Source of the DNA: Arundinibacter roseus | GTDB taxonomy: Bacteria; Bacteroidota; Bacteroidia; Cytophagales; Spirosomataceae | NCBI RefSeq assembly: GCF_004348825.1 | Contig: NZ_SMJU01000002.1 | Span: 124,001-188,000 of the forward strand | Length of the DNA stretch: 64,000 nt | Direction: 5' to 3' | Shown: one piece after another, positions 34,882 through 42,612 of the stretch | Position numbering within the stretch: position 1 is the stretch's first letter | Layout of the letters: each line of letters opens with the position of its first letter | Notes under the pieces: model-generated | What the model saw: the letters and a program-made list of their open reading frames with translations, nothing else | What the model was told of the DNA's origin: nothing | The model's database searches: none | Position numbers and translations under genes: made by a program

Positions 34882-35141
34882 AAGCAACCGATAAAACTAT
34901 AAGTGTGCTACGGGCAGAATATCTATCTGGTTATGTAGTACGGTTATATTTTGATGATGATACCGTGCAGGATGTAGATTTTACTGCACCTTTTGCACGG
35001 CTCAAAGGTTACTATTCCCGATTTAGAGAACTGGAAGAGTTTAAGAAATTTGAAATTGACAATGGAACCTTGGTTTGGGGGGAAAACTGGGATGTTATTT
35101 TTCCGGTATGCAACCTGTATAGGAATAAGTTCCCGATATAA
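34878..35141 (+). CDS. DUF2442 domain protein
   Basis: 87 residues, full length for the family. It shows the typical pattern SVLRAEYLSGYVVRLYFDDD, VQDVDFTAPFARLKGYYSRF, FKKFEIDNGTLVWGENWDVI. DUF2442 proteins are small, often paired with DUF4160 in modules suspected to be toxin-antitoxin-like; the biochemical function is not known. Its start overlaps the stop of the short frame before it. It stands in a 700-base gap between two minus-strand genes, with a shared terminator on its right. Confidence 0.8.
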   Translation: MKATDKTISVLRAEYLSGYVVRLYFDDDTVQDVDFTAPFARLKGYYSRFRELEEFKKFEIDNGTLVWGENWDVIFPVCNLYRNKFPI

Positions 35142-35156
35142 ATACAAAACAAGAAA

Positions 35157-35219
35157 CAAAAAAGGCAAAACCACCCACCACAAGCCTCAACCCGCTGATA
35201 AGTAATTTTGCCTTTTTTG
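35157..35219. terminator. Bidirectional terminator
   Basis: Perfect 14-bp arms CAAAAAAGGCAAAA (35157-35170) and TTTTGCCTTTTTTG (35206-35219) with a 35-base loop, between the DUF2442 gene and the convergent ABC permease gene. T-runs are inside the arms on both strands. Confidence 0.7.
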
Positions 35220-35238
35220 AAAGCTGGCGTAGGTATCT

Positions 35239-36585
35239 TTACGCTTTATAAAAAATCCACTTGGCGAGTTCCTTATAGGTAACTTTCTTGCCATACATCA
35301 GGATTCCGACGCGGTAAATGCGGGCTGCCAGCCAGGTGGTGCCCATGAAACCAAGCACCAAAAGCACCATCGAAAGGGCTAATTCCCAAATCGGTACGCC
35401 AAAAGGAATGCGCACCATCATGACAATCGGCGAGGTAAACGGAATGATGGATGTCCAGAAGGCAAGGCTGCCGTCGGGGTCGCGGAGGGCCATTTGGGCA
35501 AAAACAAAGGAGAAAACAATGGGCAAGGTAATGGGCATCATAAATTGCTGCGTGTCGGCGTCGTTGTCAACGGCCGCACCAACGGCCCCAAACAAGGCAC
35601 TGTACAGCAGGTAACCACCCAAATAGTAAAACAAAAAACAGGCAATGATGTAGGGAATATTCAAACTGCCCACAGCTTCCAGCACTTCCGTTACCGGATT
35701 ATTATCTGCACCCGACATCGCCGTTGTGGCGGGATTCATGCCCGCGCCGGGCATTCCTTTCTGTACCTGTTCCATTTGGGCCTGCATTTTTTCGGGATCA
35801 TCGCCCATTTTACTGCCAAAGATTGCACCGGCGGCAGAAGTCAACAGGACGGTCAGCACGATCCAAAGGACAAATTGCGTCAGACCGACGAGCGCTACGC
35901 CAATGATTTTGCCCATCATGAGCTGATAGGGTTTCACCGACGAGATGATTACTTCCACAATCCGGCTGGTTTTTTCTTCGGTTACGCCGCGCATCACCTG
36001 CGTGCCGTAAACAAAAACGGAAATGTAAATCAGAAAGGCGCAAATGCCGCCAATGGCCGTGGCTGCACCGGAACTGCTGCTTTTTTCACCTTCTTCGTTG
36101 AGGCTAATCGTTTCAGAACTGACATTGACGCGGGCGTCTTCCAGCACTTTGCGCGTAATGCCTGCTTCGGTTAGTTTTATATTTTCAATCTGCCGTTCAA
36201 TAGTTTTTTCAATATCACTTTTCAGGTCCAGGCTGACGTTCTTGGCCGCATAAATCCGTACGCCTTTGGGATTGTCGAGCACGTTTTCGGGAATAAAAAC
36301 CAGCGCATTGGCATCTCCTCTTTGAAACTGAGCCTTGGCGGTATCGAGCGTTTGCTGTATGGATACAAAGCGTAACTCTTCGGTATTTTTAAATTGATTG
36401 GCAAACAGACCGCTCTCGTCCAGCACCTGCACGGTTTTGGTGTCGGTGCTACCCACCGCAATCCAGATTACGGCGGCATAAAAACCTACGAAAAGGAGAG
36501 GAGCCAGGAAAGTCATGATAATGAATGACTTTTTCTTCACCCGGACCAGGTATTCGCGCTGTAAAACAAGTAGTATATTTTTCAT
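35239..36585 (-). CDS. ABC-2 type exporter permease (NatB-like)
   Basis: 448 residues. One N-terminal helix (SFIIMTFLAPLLFVGFYAAV) is followed by a ~150-residue extracytoplasmic domain and about five more helices from residue ~180. The ABC-2 core includes VMRGVTEEKTSRIVEVIISS and KPYQLMMGKIIGVALVGLTQ. A Met/Gly-rich insert (MQAQMEQVQKGMPGAGMNPA) lies between helices. It follows the ATPase gene by 67 bases and forms the membrane half of the exporter. The family includes Na+ and peptide/antibiotic exporters; the substrate is unknown. Confidence 0.92.
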   Translation of the reverse strand: MKNILLVLQREYLVRVKKKSFIIMTFLAPLLFVGFYAAVIWIAVGSTDTKTVQVLDESGLFANQFKNTEELRFVSIQQTLDTAKAQFQRGDANALVFIPENVLDNPKGVRIYAAKNVSLDLKSDIEKTIERQIENIKLTEAGITRKVLEDARVNVSSETISLNEEGEKSSSSGAATAIGGICAFLIYISVFVYGTQVMRGVTEEKTSRIVEVIISSVKPYQLMMGKIIGVALVGLTQFVLWIVLTVLLTSAAGAIFGSKMGDDPEKMQAQMEQVQKGMPGAGMNPATTAMSGADNNPVTEVLEAVGSLNIPYIIACFLFYYLGGYLLYSALFGAVGAAVDNDADTQQFMMPITLPIVFSFVFAQMALRDPDGSLAFWTSIIPFTSPIVMMVRIPFGVPIWELALSMVLLVLGFMGTTWLAARIYRVGILMYGKKVTYKELAKWIFYKA

Positions 36586-36652
36586 TGATAAATGTCTTTT
36601 TTCGGATGGAAAGCGTTGAATTTATAAATCAGAAAACAGGAACAAACCTGAT

Positions 36653-37567
36653 TCAACTTTCAGGGACTTCATTGACCGCCCGCATGAAAATATCGCTCAT
36701 GGTAGGAATATTCTCTCCAAACGAATGAATCTCTACCTGAGCGATAAGCTCCTGAATGAGATGATTGGCAGAAGTTCCGGGCGGCAGGCTGATGTCGGCC
36801 CGTGAAAAGCCGGTCGGCAGCTGTCGGGCATTCTGAACTGTGTACTGACTCGTCAGCCCGTTCAATTCGCCGCTATATTCTACAAAAAATGTATTCGTTT
36901 TAAACTGTTCCTTAATCACTTCCTTGGGTCCGTCCAGCACTTTTTTGGATCGGTGAATGAGCGCAATATTGTCGCATAATTCTTCCACGGTTTCCATGCG
37001 GTGCGTCGAAAAAATGATGGTGCTTCCTTTTTGGCGCAGTTCCAGAATCTCGTCCCGAATCAAGTTAGCGTTGATGGGATCAAAACCTGAAAAAGGCTCG
37101 TCCAGAATGATGAGGTCGGGCTGATGCAGAACCGTAGATACAAACTGCACTTTTTGCTGCATGCCTTTGGATAGGTCCGCCACGTTTTTGTCCCACCAGG
37201 TTTTTATATCAAATTTTGTAAACCAGATTTTCAGCTTATCCATGGCTTCACTTTTCGACAAGCCTTTGAGCTGAGCCAGGTACAGCAATTGCTCGCCTAC
37301 TTTCATTTTTTTGTACAGGCCGCGCTCTTCGGGCAGGTAGCCAATGCGCCGGATGTGATTCTCGTGGAGGGGTTGCCCATCAAAAATTATAGTACCACCG
37401 TCCGGTCCGGTGATTTGATTGATGATCCGAATCAACGACGTTTTACCAGCTCCGTTAGGCCCCAACAGTCCAAAAATACATCCTTTGGGAATGCTGATGC
37501 TGACATCGTCGAGGGCCCGGTGCCCGGAATAATCTTTAATAATGTGATGAGTTTCAAGTATATTCAT
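36653..37567 (-). CDS. ABC exporter ATP-binding protein (NatA-like, DUF4162 C-terminus)
   Basis: 304 residues. Walker A is GLLGPNGAGKTS (about 33-44), the signature motif LSKGMQQKVQF, Walker B DLIILDEPFSG and the switch His in IFSTHRMETVEEL. A C-terminal ~75-residue extension (VDGPKEVIKEQF-like region to the end) matches DUF4162, common in exporters of this type. It powers the permease encoded directly downstream; the two genes form an operon. Confidence 0.95.
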   Translation of the reverse strand: MNILETHHIIKDYSGHRALDDVSISIPKGCIFGLLGPNGAGKTSLIRIINQITGPDGGTIIFDGQPLHENHIRRIGYLPEERGLYKKMKVGEQLLYLAQLKGLSKSEAMDKLKIWFTKFDIKTWWDKNVADLSKGMQQKVQFVSTVLHQPDLIILDEPFSGFDPINANLIRDEILELRQKGSTIIFSTHRMETVEELCDNIALIHRSKKVLDGPKEVIKEQFKTNTFFVEYSGELNGLTSQYTVQNARQLPTGFSRADISLPPGTSANHLIQELIAQVEIHSFGENIPTMSDIFMRAVNEVPES

Positions 37568-37713
37568 ACGAAAAGGCGGTTAAGTTTTTTAGTTGTGAGA
37601 AATGAGCTACGCAACCCTACCAGGTGCTTTCTGAACTCAAAGGTGCGAAAGAAAGCAGCTGGATACAATGGCTAATCGGACGAATAATCGCCGCACGGGA
37701 TAAATGGTTAATA

Positions 37714-37742
37714 ACAAAAAGCGAGCGGAAGGATCCGCTCGC
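37714..37742 (-). terminator. Terminator of the four-helix membrane protein gene
   Basis: Perfect 9-bp palindromic arms GCGAGCGGA and TCCGCTCGC with a 4-base loop. On the minus strand TTTTTGTT follows. Confidence 0.85.
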
Positions 37743-37778
37743 CCGAAAAATAGCAGCATAAATTTAAAATACAGCGGC

Positions 37779-38216
37779 TCAGGAATACTTTGGCCGCACC
37801 TGATACAAAATCCAGCCACCAATCAGGAAGCTGAGTACTAAGCCAATAAAGTTCAGCGAGATCAAACTTACCGCCAAATTGACCAGAAAGGCATAGTACA
37901 TCAGGGTCCAGCCTTTGATGCTTCGTGCGCGAAGGGGCTGAAACGCCAGGATATAAATAACGGCGTTGATACCTACACCAATAATTCCCACCCACATTTG
38001 CCAGGTGGAGCCGTAGCTGTTGGTTCCGATGGAAATAAACGTAGCCAATGAACCCAGGCCAAGCAGGCTAAGAAAAGCCAAAACACCCAAAAATGCACCA
38101 ATAAGCGCGCCCCAGGGGGCAAGAGTTACCAAAAATTCGGTCAGGCCTTCGGGGAAGGCCGGAAATTTGGAAAATACGTTTCGTACTTCGTTTTCAAGCG
38201 GTAAGGGTTGTTCCAT
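37779..38216 (-). CDS. Hypothetical four-helix inner-membrane protein
   Basis: 145 residues with four hydrophobic helices (about 38-65, 78-98, 105-120, 122-140) after a short acidic N-terminus (PLENEVRNVFSKFPAFPEGL). Similar small proteins occur next to varied genes in Bacteroidota, but I know no function. It lies between the ABC ATPase start and the divergent symporter gene, with its own terminator. Confidence 0.75.
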   Translation of the reverse strand: MEQPLPLENEVRNVFSKFPAFPEGLTEFLVTLAPWGALIGAFLGVLAFLSLLGLGSLATFISIGTNSYGSTWQMWVGIIGVGINAVIYILAFQPLRARSIKGWTLMYYAFLVNLAVSLISLNFIGLVLSFLIGGWILYQVRPKYS

Positions 38217-38457
38217 ACAAGCTGAGCTGTTTTAAGGTTAAAGGATTGAAAGGAATTTTTATGAAAACTAAAATAATTACGGCATACAATCAATACCAGC
38301 CTGATAATCTGTGGGTAAGTGGTTGGTTTGACTGAGTGGCCCGCTCGGCTGAGTACCTGATTGCCCGCCTGTGTTTCCATTTTTTTTAGTATGTTTAGAA
38401 ATCTGTTAATACCAGGAGTCAATCGCTTTACTTAACCAAAAACTCGTAACCCTTTTT

Positions 38458-39762
38458 ATGAAAAAACTCGCACTGCATTGGCAAATTCTGATTGGTATGG
38501 TGGCCGGGGTACTGGCCGGATATATTTTATCGGAGTTTGCGTGGGGAAAAGACTTTGTGCTTGCCTGGATCAAGCCCTGGGGCACAATTTTCATTAACCT
38601 GCTAAAACTCATTGCCATTCCGCTCATTGTGGCTTCGCTCATCAAGGGTGTGTCTGACCTGGACGACATTCGGCAATTGTCGCGCCTTGGTACCCGCACG
38701 TTGGGTTTATACATTTTGACCACGCTTTTGGCAGTTGTTATTGGTTTGGTAATTGTTAATATTATTAATCCCGGCAGTTTTATTAAAGAATCCACCCGCA
38801 CCGAGCTTATGAATAGCTTTGGAGCCAATGCGGATCAAAATGTCAGCAAAGCGGGCGAAAGTCAGGGGCGCGGGCCGTTGAGCGCACTGGTAGATATTGT
38901 GCCTGATAATATTATCGGTGCTGCGAGTTCTAATGGCAACATGTTGCAGGTCATTTTCTTCGTGGTGTTTTTTGGCATCGGACTCATTCTGATTCAGCCC
39001 GAAAAGTCTGATCCTGTTAAGCGTTTTTTTGATGGGGTCAATGAAGTGGTACTCAAAATGATTGATCTCATCATGCTGGCCGCTCCGTTTGGGGTCTTTT
39101 CGCTGTTGGCCGCTTTGGTGGTAGAGTCGCCTTCGCCGGATGTTTTTCAGGCATTGGGGGCCTATGCACTCACGGTGGTGCTTGGCTTGGGTCTATTGGT
39201 CTTTGGGTTTTATCCCACCCTGGTGCGGATTTTTGCGGGCATTTCGTACGGCGATTTCTTTCGGGGCATTGCTCCCGCGCAATTGCTGGCCTTTTCAACG
39301 AGTTCGAGTGCTGCCACGCTGCCCGTCACGATGGAGCGGGTAGAAGAGCACATGGGTGTCGAAAAAGAAGTTGCCTCTTTTGTGTGTCCCGTTGGCGCAA
39401 CGATCAACATGGACGGCACGAGTTTGTATCAGGCCGTGGCTGCCGTGTTTATCTCTCAGGCCTTTGGCGACGATGTTACGCTGGGCGAGCAGCTGACGAT
39501 TGTCCTTACCGCAACCCTGGCTTCTATCGGCTCGGCAGCGGTGCCGGGCGCGGGCATTTTGATGCTCGTGATTGTGCTAGAATCCATCGGGGTAAATCCC
39601 GCCGGCATCGCCTTGATTTTTGCCATTGACCGTCCGCTCGATATGTGCCGCACGGTCGTGAACATAACGAGTGACGCAACGGTGGCGATTTTAGTGGGGA
39701 AAAGTTTAGGAAAATTAAACCCCCCGAAACCCAAAAACTGGGATGATCATCTGCATGAATAG
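38458..39762 (+). CDS. Dicarboxylate/amino acid:cation symporter (DAACS family), first copy
   Basis: 434 residues, eight membrane helices plus two re-entrant hairpins. HP1 carries the serine-rich loop AFSTSSSAATLPVTMERVEE. Helix 7 carries the cation-binding NMDGTSLYQAVAAVF. Helix 8 ends with DRPLDMCRTVVNITSDATVA, where Asp and Arg side chains contact substrate in homologues. It resembles neutral/acidic amino-acid carriers as much as C4-dicarboxylate carriers. It is followed by its own terminator and by a second family member. Confidence 0.94.
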   Translation: MKKLALHWQILIGMVAGVLAGYILSEFAWGKDFVLAWIKPWGTIFINLLKLIAIPLIVASLIKGVSDLDDIRQLSRLGTRTLGLYILTTLLAVVIGLVIVNIINPGSFIKESTRTELMNSFGANADQNVSKAGESQGRGPLSALVDIVPDNIIGAASSNGNMLQVIFFVVFFGIGLILIQPEKSDPVKRFFDGVNEVVLKMIDLIMLAAPFGVFSLLAALVVESPSPDVFQALGAYALTVVLGLGLLVFGFYPTLVRIFAGISYGDFFRGIAPAQLLAFSTSSSAATLPVTMERVEEHMGVEKEVASFVCPVGATINMDGTSLYQAVAAVFISQAFGDDVTLGEQLTIVLTATLASIGSAAVPGAGILMLVIVLESIGVNPAGIALIFAIDRPLDMCRTVVNITSDATVAILVGKSLGKLNPPKPKNWDDHLHE

Positions 39763-39826
39763 GATAAAAGAAATACAAAATCAGATCTTTATTTGAAAGG
39801 AAAGAAATCCTGAAAAATTTTATTGG

Positions 39827-39866
39827 GGTATGCAGCATGGGCCACCATCTGCATACCTTTTTTTTA
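39827..39866 (+). terminator. Terminator between the two symporter genes
   Basis: GGTATGCAG pairs with CTGCATACC, with an inner ATGG/CCAT stem and a 4-base apex, followed by nine T's. It shows that the second symporter is not simply read through from the first and supports the later start of that gene. Confidence 0.92.
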
Positions 39867-39934
39867 TAAGTTTACTTCTTGGAATAAACTTTAAAAGCCC
39901 CTGTCTCACTCATTTTATCTTGCTTTCATTTTGT

Positions 39935-41314
39935 ATGAAAAAAAACAGTTTACTACTGAATTGGGTACTCGTTTCTCTGGCAGCCGTGGCCACGTTGCTA
40001 AATGAATATGAAATTTTACTGTTGCCCGGTCCGGTGTTGCTGGGGCTTCGCTGGGCAGCCCTGGCCGGACTGCTGGCCTATGCAATTATCCGCAAAAATC
40101 TGACTACCTCCATTTTAGTAGCTATGCTGGTGGGTACCGAAATCGGCTACGACTTTCCTGAATTTGCTCAGAACCTGCGCTTTCTTCGGCAGATTTTCCT
40201 CAAAATGATCAAAACCATCATTGCTCCCCTGTTGTTTGCGACCCTAGTAGCGGGCATTGCCGGGCACTCGGACCTCAAACAGGTCGGTCGGATGGGCTGG
40301 AAATCCTTGTTGTATTTTGAGGTTGTTACTACGGTTGCCTTGTTTATCGGGCTGTTTTTTGCCAATTGGTTCAAGCCCGGCGAAGGCATTCTGGCACCTG
40401 CCAATTTCAGTGGCGAACTCCCTCCCGTCGAGCAGCAGGGCTGGCAGGACATTATTTTGCACACGTTCCCCGAAAATATCGCCAAATCCATCTACCACGG
40501 CGACGTGCTTCAGGTCGTGGTTTTCAGCATCATATTTGGCGTGGCGCTTGCCATGTTGCCCACGGTAAAAAAAGAGAAATTTGTGGGTGGCGTAGAGCTT
40601 CTGGCCGAGGTAATGTTCAAATTTACCAAGATCATCATGCTCTTTGCGCCGATTGGCGTAGGGGCGGCTATTGCCGAAACGGTCGGTCATATGGGGATTG
40701 ACGTTCTGCGAAATCTGGCCATGCTGCTCGTTACGCTTTACTGCGCATTGCTGGCGTTTTTGTTGTTTGTGCTAGTGCCGGTGGCACTCTTTGCCCGCAT
40801 CCCCTTGCTGAAATTCGCCAAGACGATTGCCGAACCCGTATCCATTGCTTTTGCCACCACGAGTTCAGAGTCAGCTTTGCCGAAAGCGATGGAAAAAATG
40901 GAAAAATTTGGCGTGCCGCGTCAGATCGTTTCCTTTGTGATGCCCACCGGATACAGCTTTAACCTCGATGGCTCCACGCTGTACCTGTCATTGGCGACTA
41001 TCTTCGTAGCGCAGGCCGCCGGCGTTGATTTTCCGATTGGTCAGCAAATTGCGATGGTTTTTTTGCTGATGCTTACCAGCAAAGGCGTAGCCGGAATCCC
41101 CCGCGCCACGTTGGTCATTCTGCTGGGTGCTGTGGCAAATTTTGGTCTGCCCGAATGGCCCGTTCTGCTGATTATGGGCATCGACGAACTCATGGATATG
41201 GCACGAACCTCCGTCAACGTGATTGGGAATTGCCTGGCAACTGCCGTGGTTGGCCGTTGGGAAGGAGAACTGGACGACGCCAAAATGCACGCCTCGGATC
41301 AGGTGGCGGTGTAG
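39935..41314 (+). CDS. Dicarboxylate/amino acid:cation symporter (DAACS family), second copy (GltP/DctA-like)
   Basis: 459 residues from MKKNSLLLNWVLVSLAAVAT; a start at 39830 lies inside the preceding terminator and is rejected. It has an extra N-terminal hydrophobic stretch compared with the first copy. HP1 is AFATTSSESALPKAMEKMEK and helix 7 is SFNLDGSTLYLSLATIFVAQ, the GltP/GltT pattern, whereas helix 8 has DELMDMARTSVNVIGNCLAT. It likely imports glutamate, aspartate or C4-dicarboxylates with protons or Na+. The two copies are clearly diverged, so they probably differ in substrate. Confidence 0.94.
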   Translation: MKKNSLLLNWVLVSLAAVATLLNEYEILLLPGPVLLGLRWAALAGLLAYAIIRKNLTTSILVAMLVGTEIGYDFPEFAQNLRFLRQIFLKMIKTIIAPLLFATLVAGIAGHSDLKQVGRMGWKSLLYFEVVTTVALFIGLFFANWFKPGEGILAPANFSGELPPVEQQGWQDIILHTFPENIAKSIYHGDVLQVVVFSIIFGVALAMLPTVKKEKFVGGVELLAEVMFKFTKIIMLFAPIGVGAAIAETVGHMGIDVLRNLAMLLVTLYCALLAFLLFVLVPVALFARIPLLKFAKTIAEPVSIAFATTSSESALPKAMEKMEKFGVPRQIVSFVMPTGYSFNLDGSTLYLSLATIFVAQAAGVDFPIGQQIAMVFLLMLTSKGVAGIPRATLVILLGAVANFGLPEWPVLLIMGIDELMDMARTSVNVIGNCLATAVVGRWEGELDDAKMHASDQVAV

Positions 41315-41383
41315 GGACAAATAAATTTAGGTTATTAAGTAATCGTGCAAAATTAGATTATATTCTAAATATATAAACTCTCA

Positions 41384-41558
41384 AATGCTCCGTAGGAGCA
41401 TTCCATGCCGGGCTAACCGTTTGTAGTCAATTTGTTGATAATGAGTATAACTAGCTCCGTTAGGAGCGAACCATCAGCAGCACCCACGGGCCGCTCCTAA
41501 CGGAGCTCATGAGAGATTAAATGGACATTATTCTACTAACGGTAAGCCTCTACGAGGC
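41384..41558. repeat. Cluster of REP-like palindromic units
   Basis: Four palindromes share the plan GCTCC-spacer-GGAGC or similar. AATGCTCCgtaGGAGCATT lies at 41384-41402. A 16-base inverted pair AGCTCCGTTAGGAGCG (41453-41468) and CGCTCCTAACGGAGCT (41492-41507) are exact reverse complements of each other, and each is itself palindromic. GCCTCtacGAGGC lies at 41546-41558. They sit in the 580-base non-coding spacer after the second symporter. I recall similar ctccgtaggagc elements as dispersed repeats in Cytophagales genomes. Confidence 0.75.
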
Positions 41559-41698
41559 ATAAGTAGTACTATTATTCAAGAGATGCCCATTAAAAAATTA
41601 TACTCTAAACTAAATTTGCTTAATTACTTACTGTTTTGAGCCTTTGTTGGTATTTTTCACTGAAAGCATTCTTCCTAATTGCGGAGTTTGTTTGGTGA

Positions 41699-41869
41699 GA
41701 ATACCAGCAAAGGCTGGAAAAAAATAGCAGAGTAATCTTCAACATTTCCGGAAACAAGCACCGGCTGATAGTAGCCATCAATTATCACTTCAAGGTTGTG
41801 CGGGTGTGTTTTATTGGGACTCATGCCGAATATGACAAAGTGGATGCTACTACTGTAAACCTTTACTAG
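41699..41869 (+). pseudogene. higB: 5'-truncated higB mRNA-interferase toxin remnant
   Basis: In the frame ending at the stop 41867-41869 the DNA encodes a clear HigB C-terminal half: SRVIFNISGNKHRLIVAINY, HFKVVRVCFIGTHAEYDKVD, ATTVNLY. The family signature FNI.GNKYRL and FIGTHAEYDK are unmistakable. Going upstream, the frame meets a stop (TGA at 41696-41698) after 56 codons, there is no in-frame ATG/GTG/TTG, and the usual ~45-residue N-terminal part is missing in all frames. It ends 28 bases before the higA start, the normal higBA order. The toxin is therefore inactivated by loss of its 5' half, next to the palindromic repeat cluster. Confidence 0.8.
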
Positions 41870-41897
41870 TTGTAACAAAATTGTAACTAAGGATTGT

Positions 41898-42290
41898 ATG
41901 ATAACTGTCGAAGCTATTAAGAATGAGGAGCAGTATATCCGGGCTATGAAAAGGATGCAGGATATTTTCCTGGCAGCGCCTAATACTCCGGAGGGCGAAG
42001 AGCTGGAGGTGTTGGTGACTCTAATCGGAAAATATGAGAGTGAACACTACCCCGTTGAGCTGCCGGATCCCATTGAGGCAATAAAAGAACGGATGGAGGA
42101 TCTGTCTTTGAAGGACAAAGACCTTGTGCCATTTATAGGTAATAAAACTTCTGTGAGCCAGATACTTAACAGGAAAAGAGCATTGACGATTGAGATGATT
42201 CGGGCGCTTTCGACTAACCTTGGCTTATCTGTTGAGCTTTTAATCCAACCCTATGAGCTGAATGGAAAACAGACGCATCAGCCGGCATAG
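41898..42290 (+). CDS. higA: HigA-type antitoxin / HTH transcriptional regulator
   Basis: 130 residues of the COG5499 type. The N-terminal helical region (KNEEQYIRAMKRMQDIFLAA, EEKELEVLVTL-like EELEVLVTLIGKYESEHYPV) is followed by DPIEAIKERMEDLSLKDKDL and an XRE helix-turn-helix (VPFIGNKTSVSQILNRKRAL, about 76-98). Such proteins bind HigB and repress the higBA promoter. Here it appears complete while the toxin gene in front of it is truncated, so it may persist as a free antitoxin against other HigB toxins, or as a simple regulator. Confidence 0.88.
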   Translation: MITVEAIKNEEQYIRAMKRMQDIFLAAPNTPEGEELEVLVTLIGKYESEHYPVELPDPIEAIKERMEDLSLKDKDLVPFIGNKTSVSQILNRKRALTIEMIRALSTNLGLSVELLIQPYELNGKQTHQPA

Positions 42291-42612
42291 TGAGAGTGTT
42301 CAATAAAGTGTGTCAATTTTGAATAGGGTTAACCGTGCAAAAAAAACTTCAAATTTTGAATGTGTGGCCTTTCATAAATTTAAGACAAGTATTCAAAATG
42401 AATCGTTACCAATTCCGCCTCCTTTTCATTAGAAATCAAACCAACTAAACCTGATTTTATATTTTTGAGCCATTTTTGGTGAGAAAATATAAAAAATGGC
42501 TCAATTAAGATAATTAAATAATGTTGCAAATAATTAATTATCAGTACAATAAAAAACTAATGGCTGGGCGATGTTCCGCTAATAACCTAAATGCTATTTA
42601 CAGGCCTTTACT
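42291..42612. other. AT-rich spacer with a 13-bp inverted repeat
   Basis: No gene seen. TTGAGCCATTTTT (42465-42477) and AAAAATGGCTCAA (42492-42504) form a perfect 13-bp stem with a 14-base loop. Neither strand has a T-run after it, so it is not a standard terminator, although it is the only structure downstream of the six-gene operon ending at 42613. Confidence 0.6.

Noticed and set aside
39830-39934. Longer start of the second symporter
   Set aside because: The start would lie inside a strong terminator hairpin.
41675-41878. 67-codon minus-strand frame in the spacer before higA
   Set aside because: It is the antisense of the higB remnant; the plus-strand translation matches a known toxin family and this one matches nothing.
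42465-42504. Terminator of the six-gene operon
   Set aside because: The stem is perfect but there is no T-run on either strand and it is over 100 bases from the last stop, so it was listed only as an inverted repeat.
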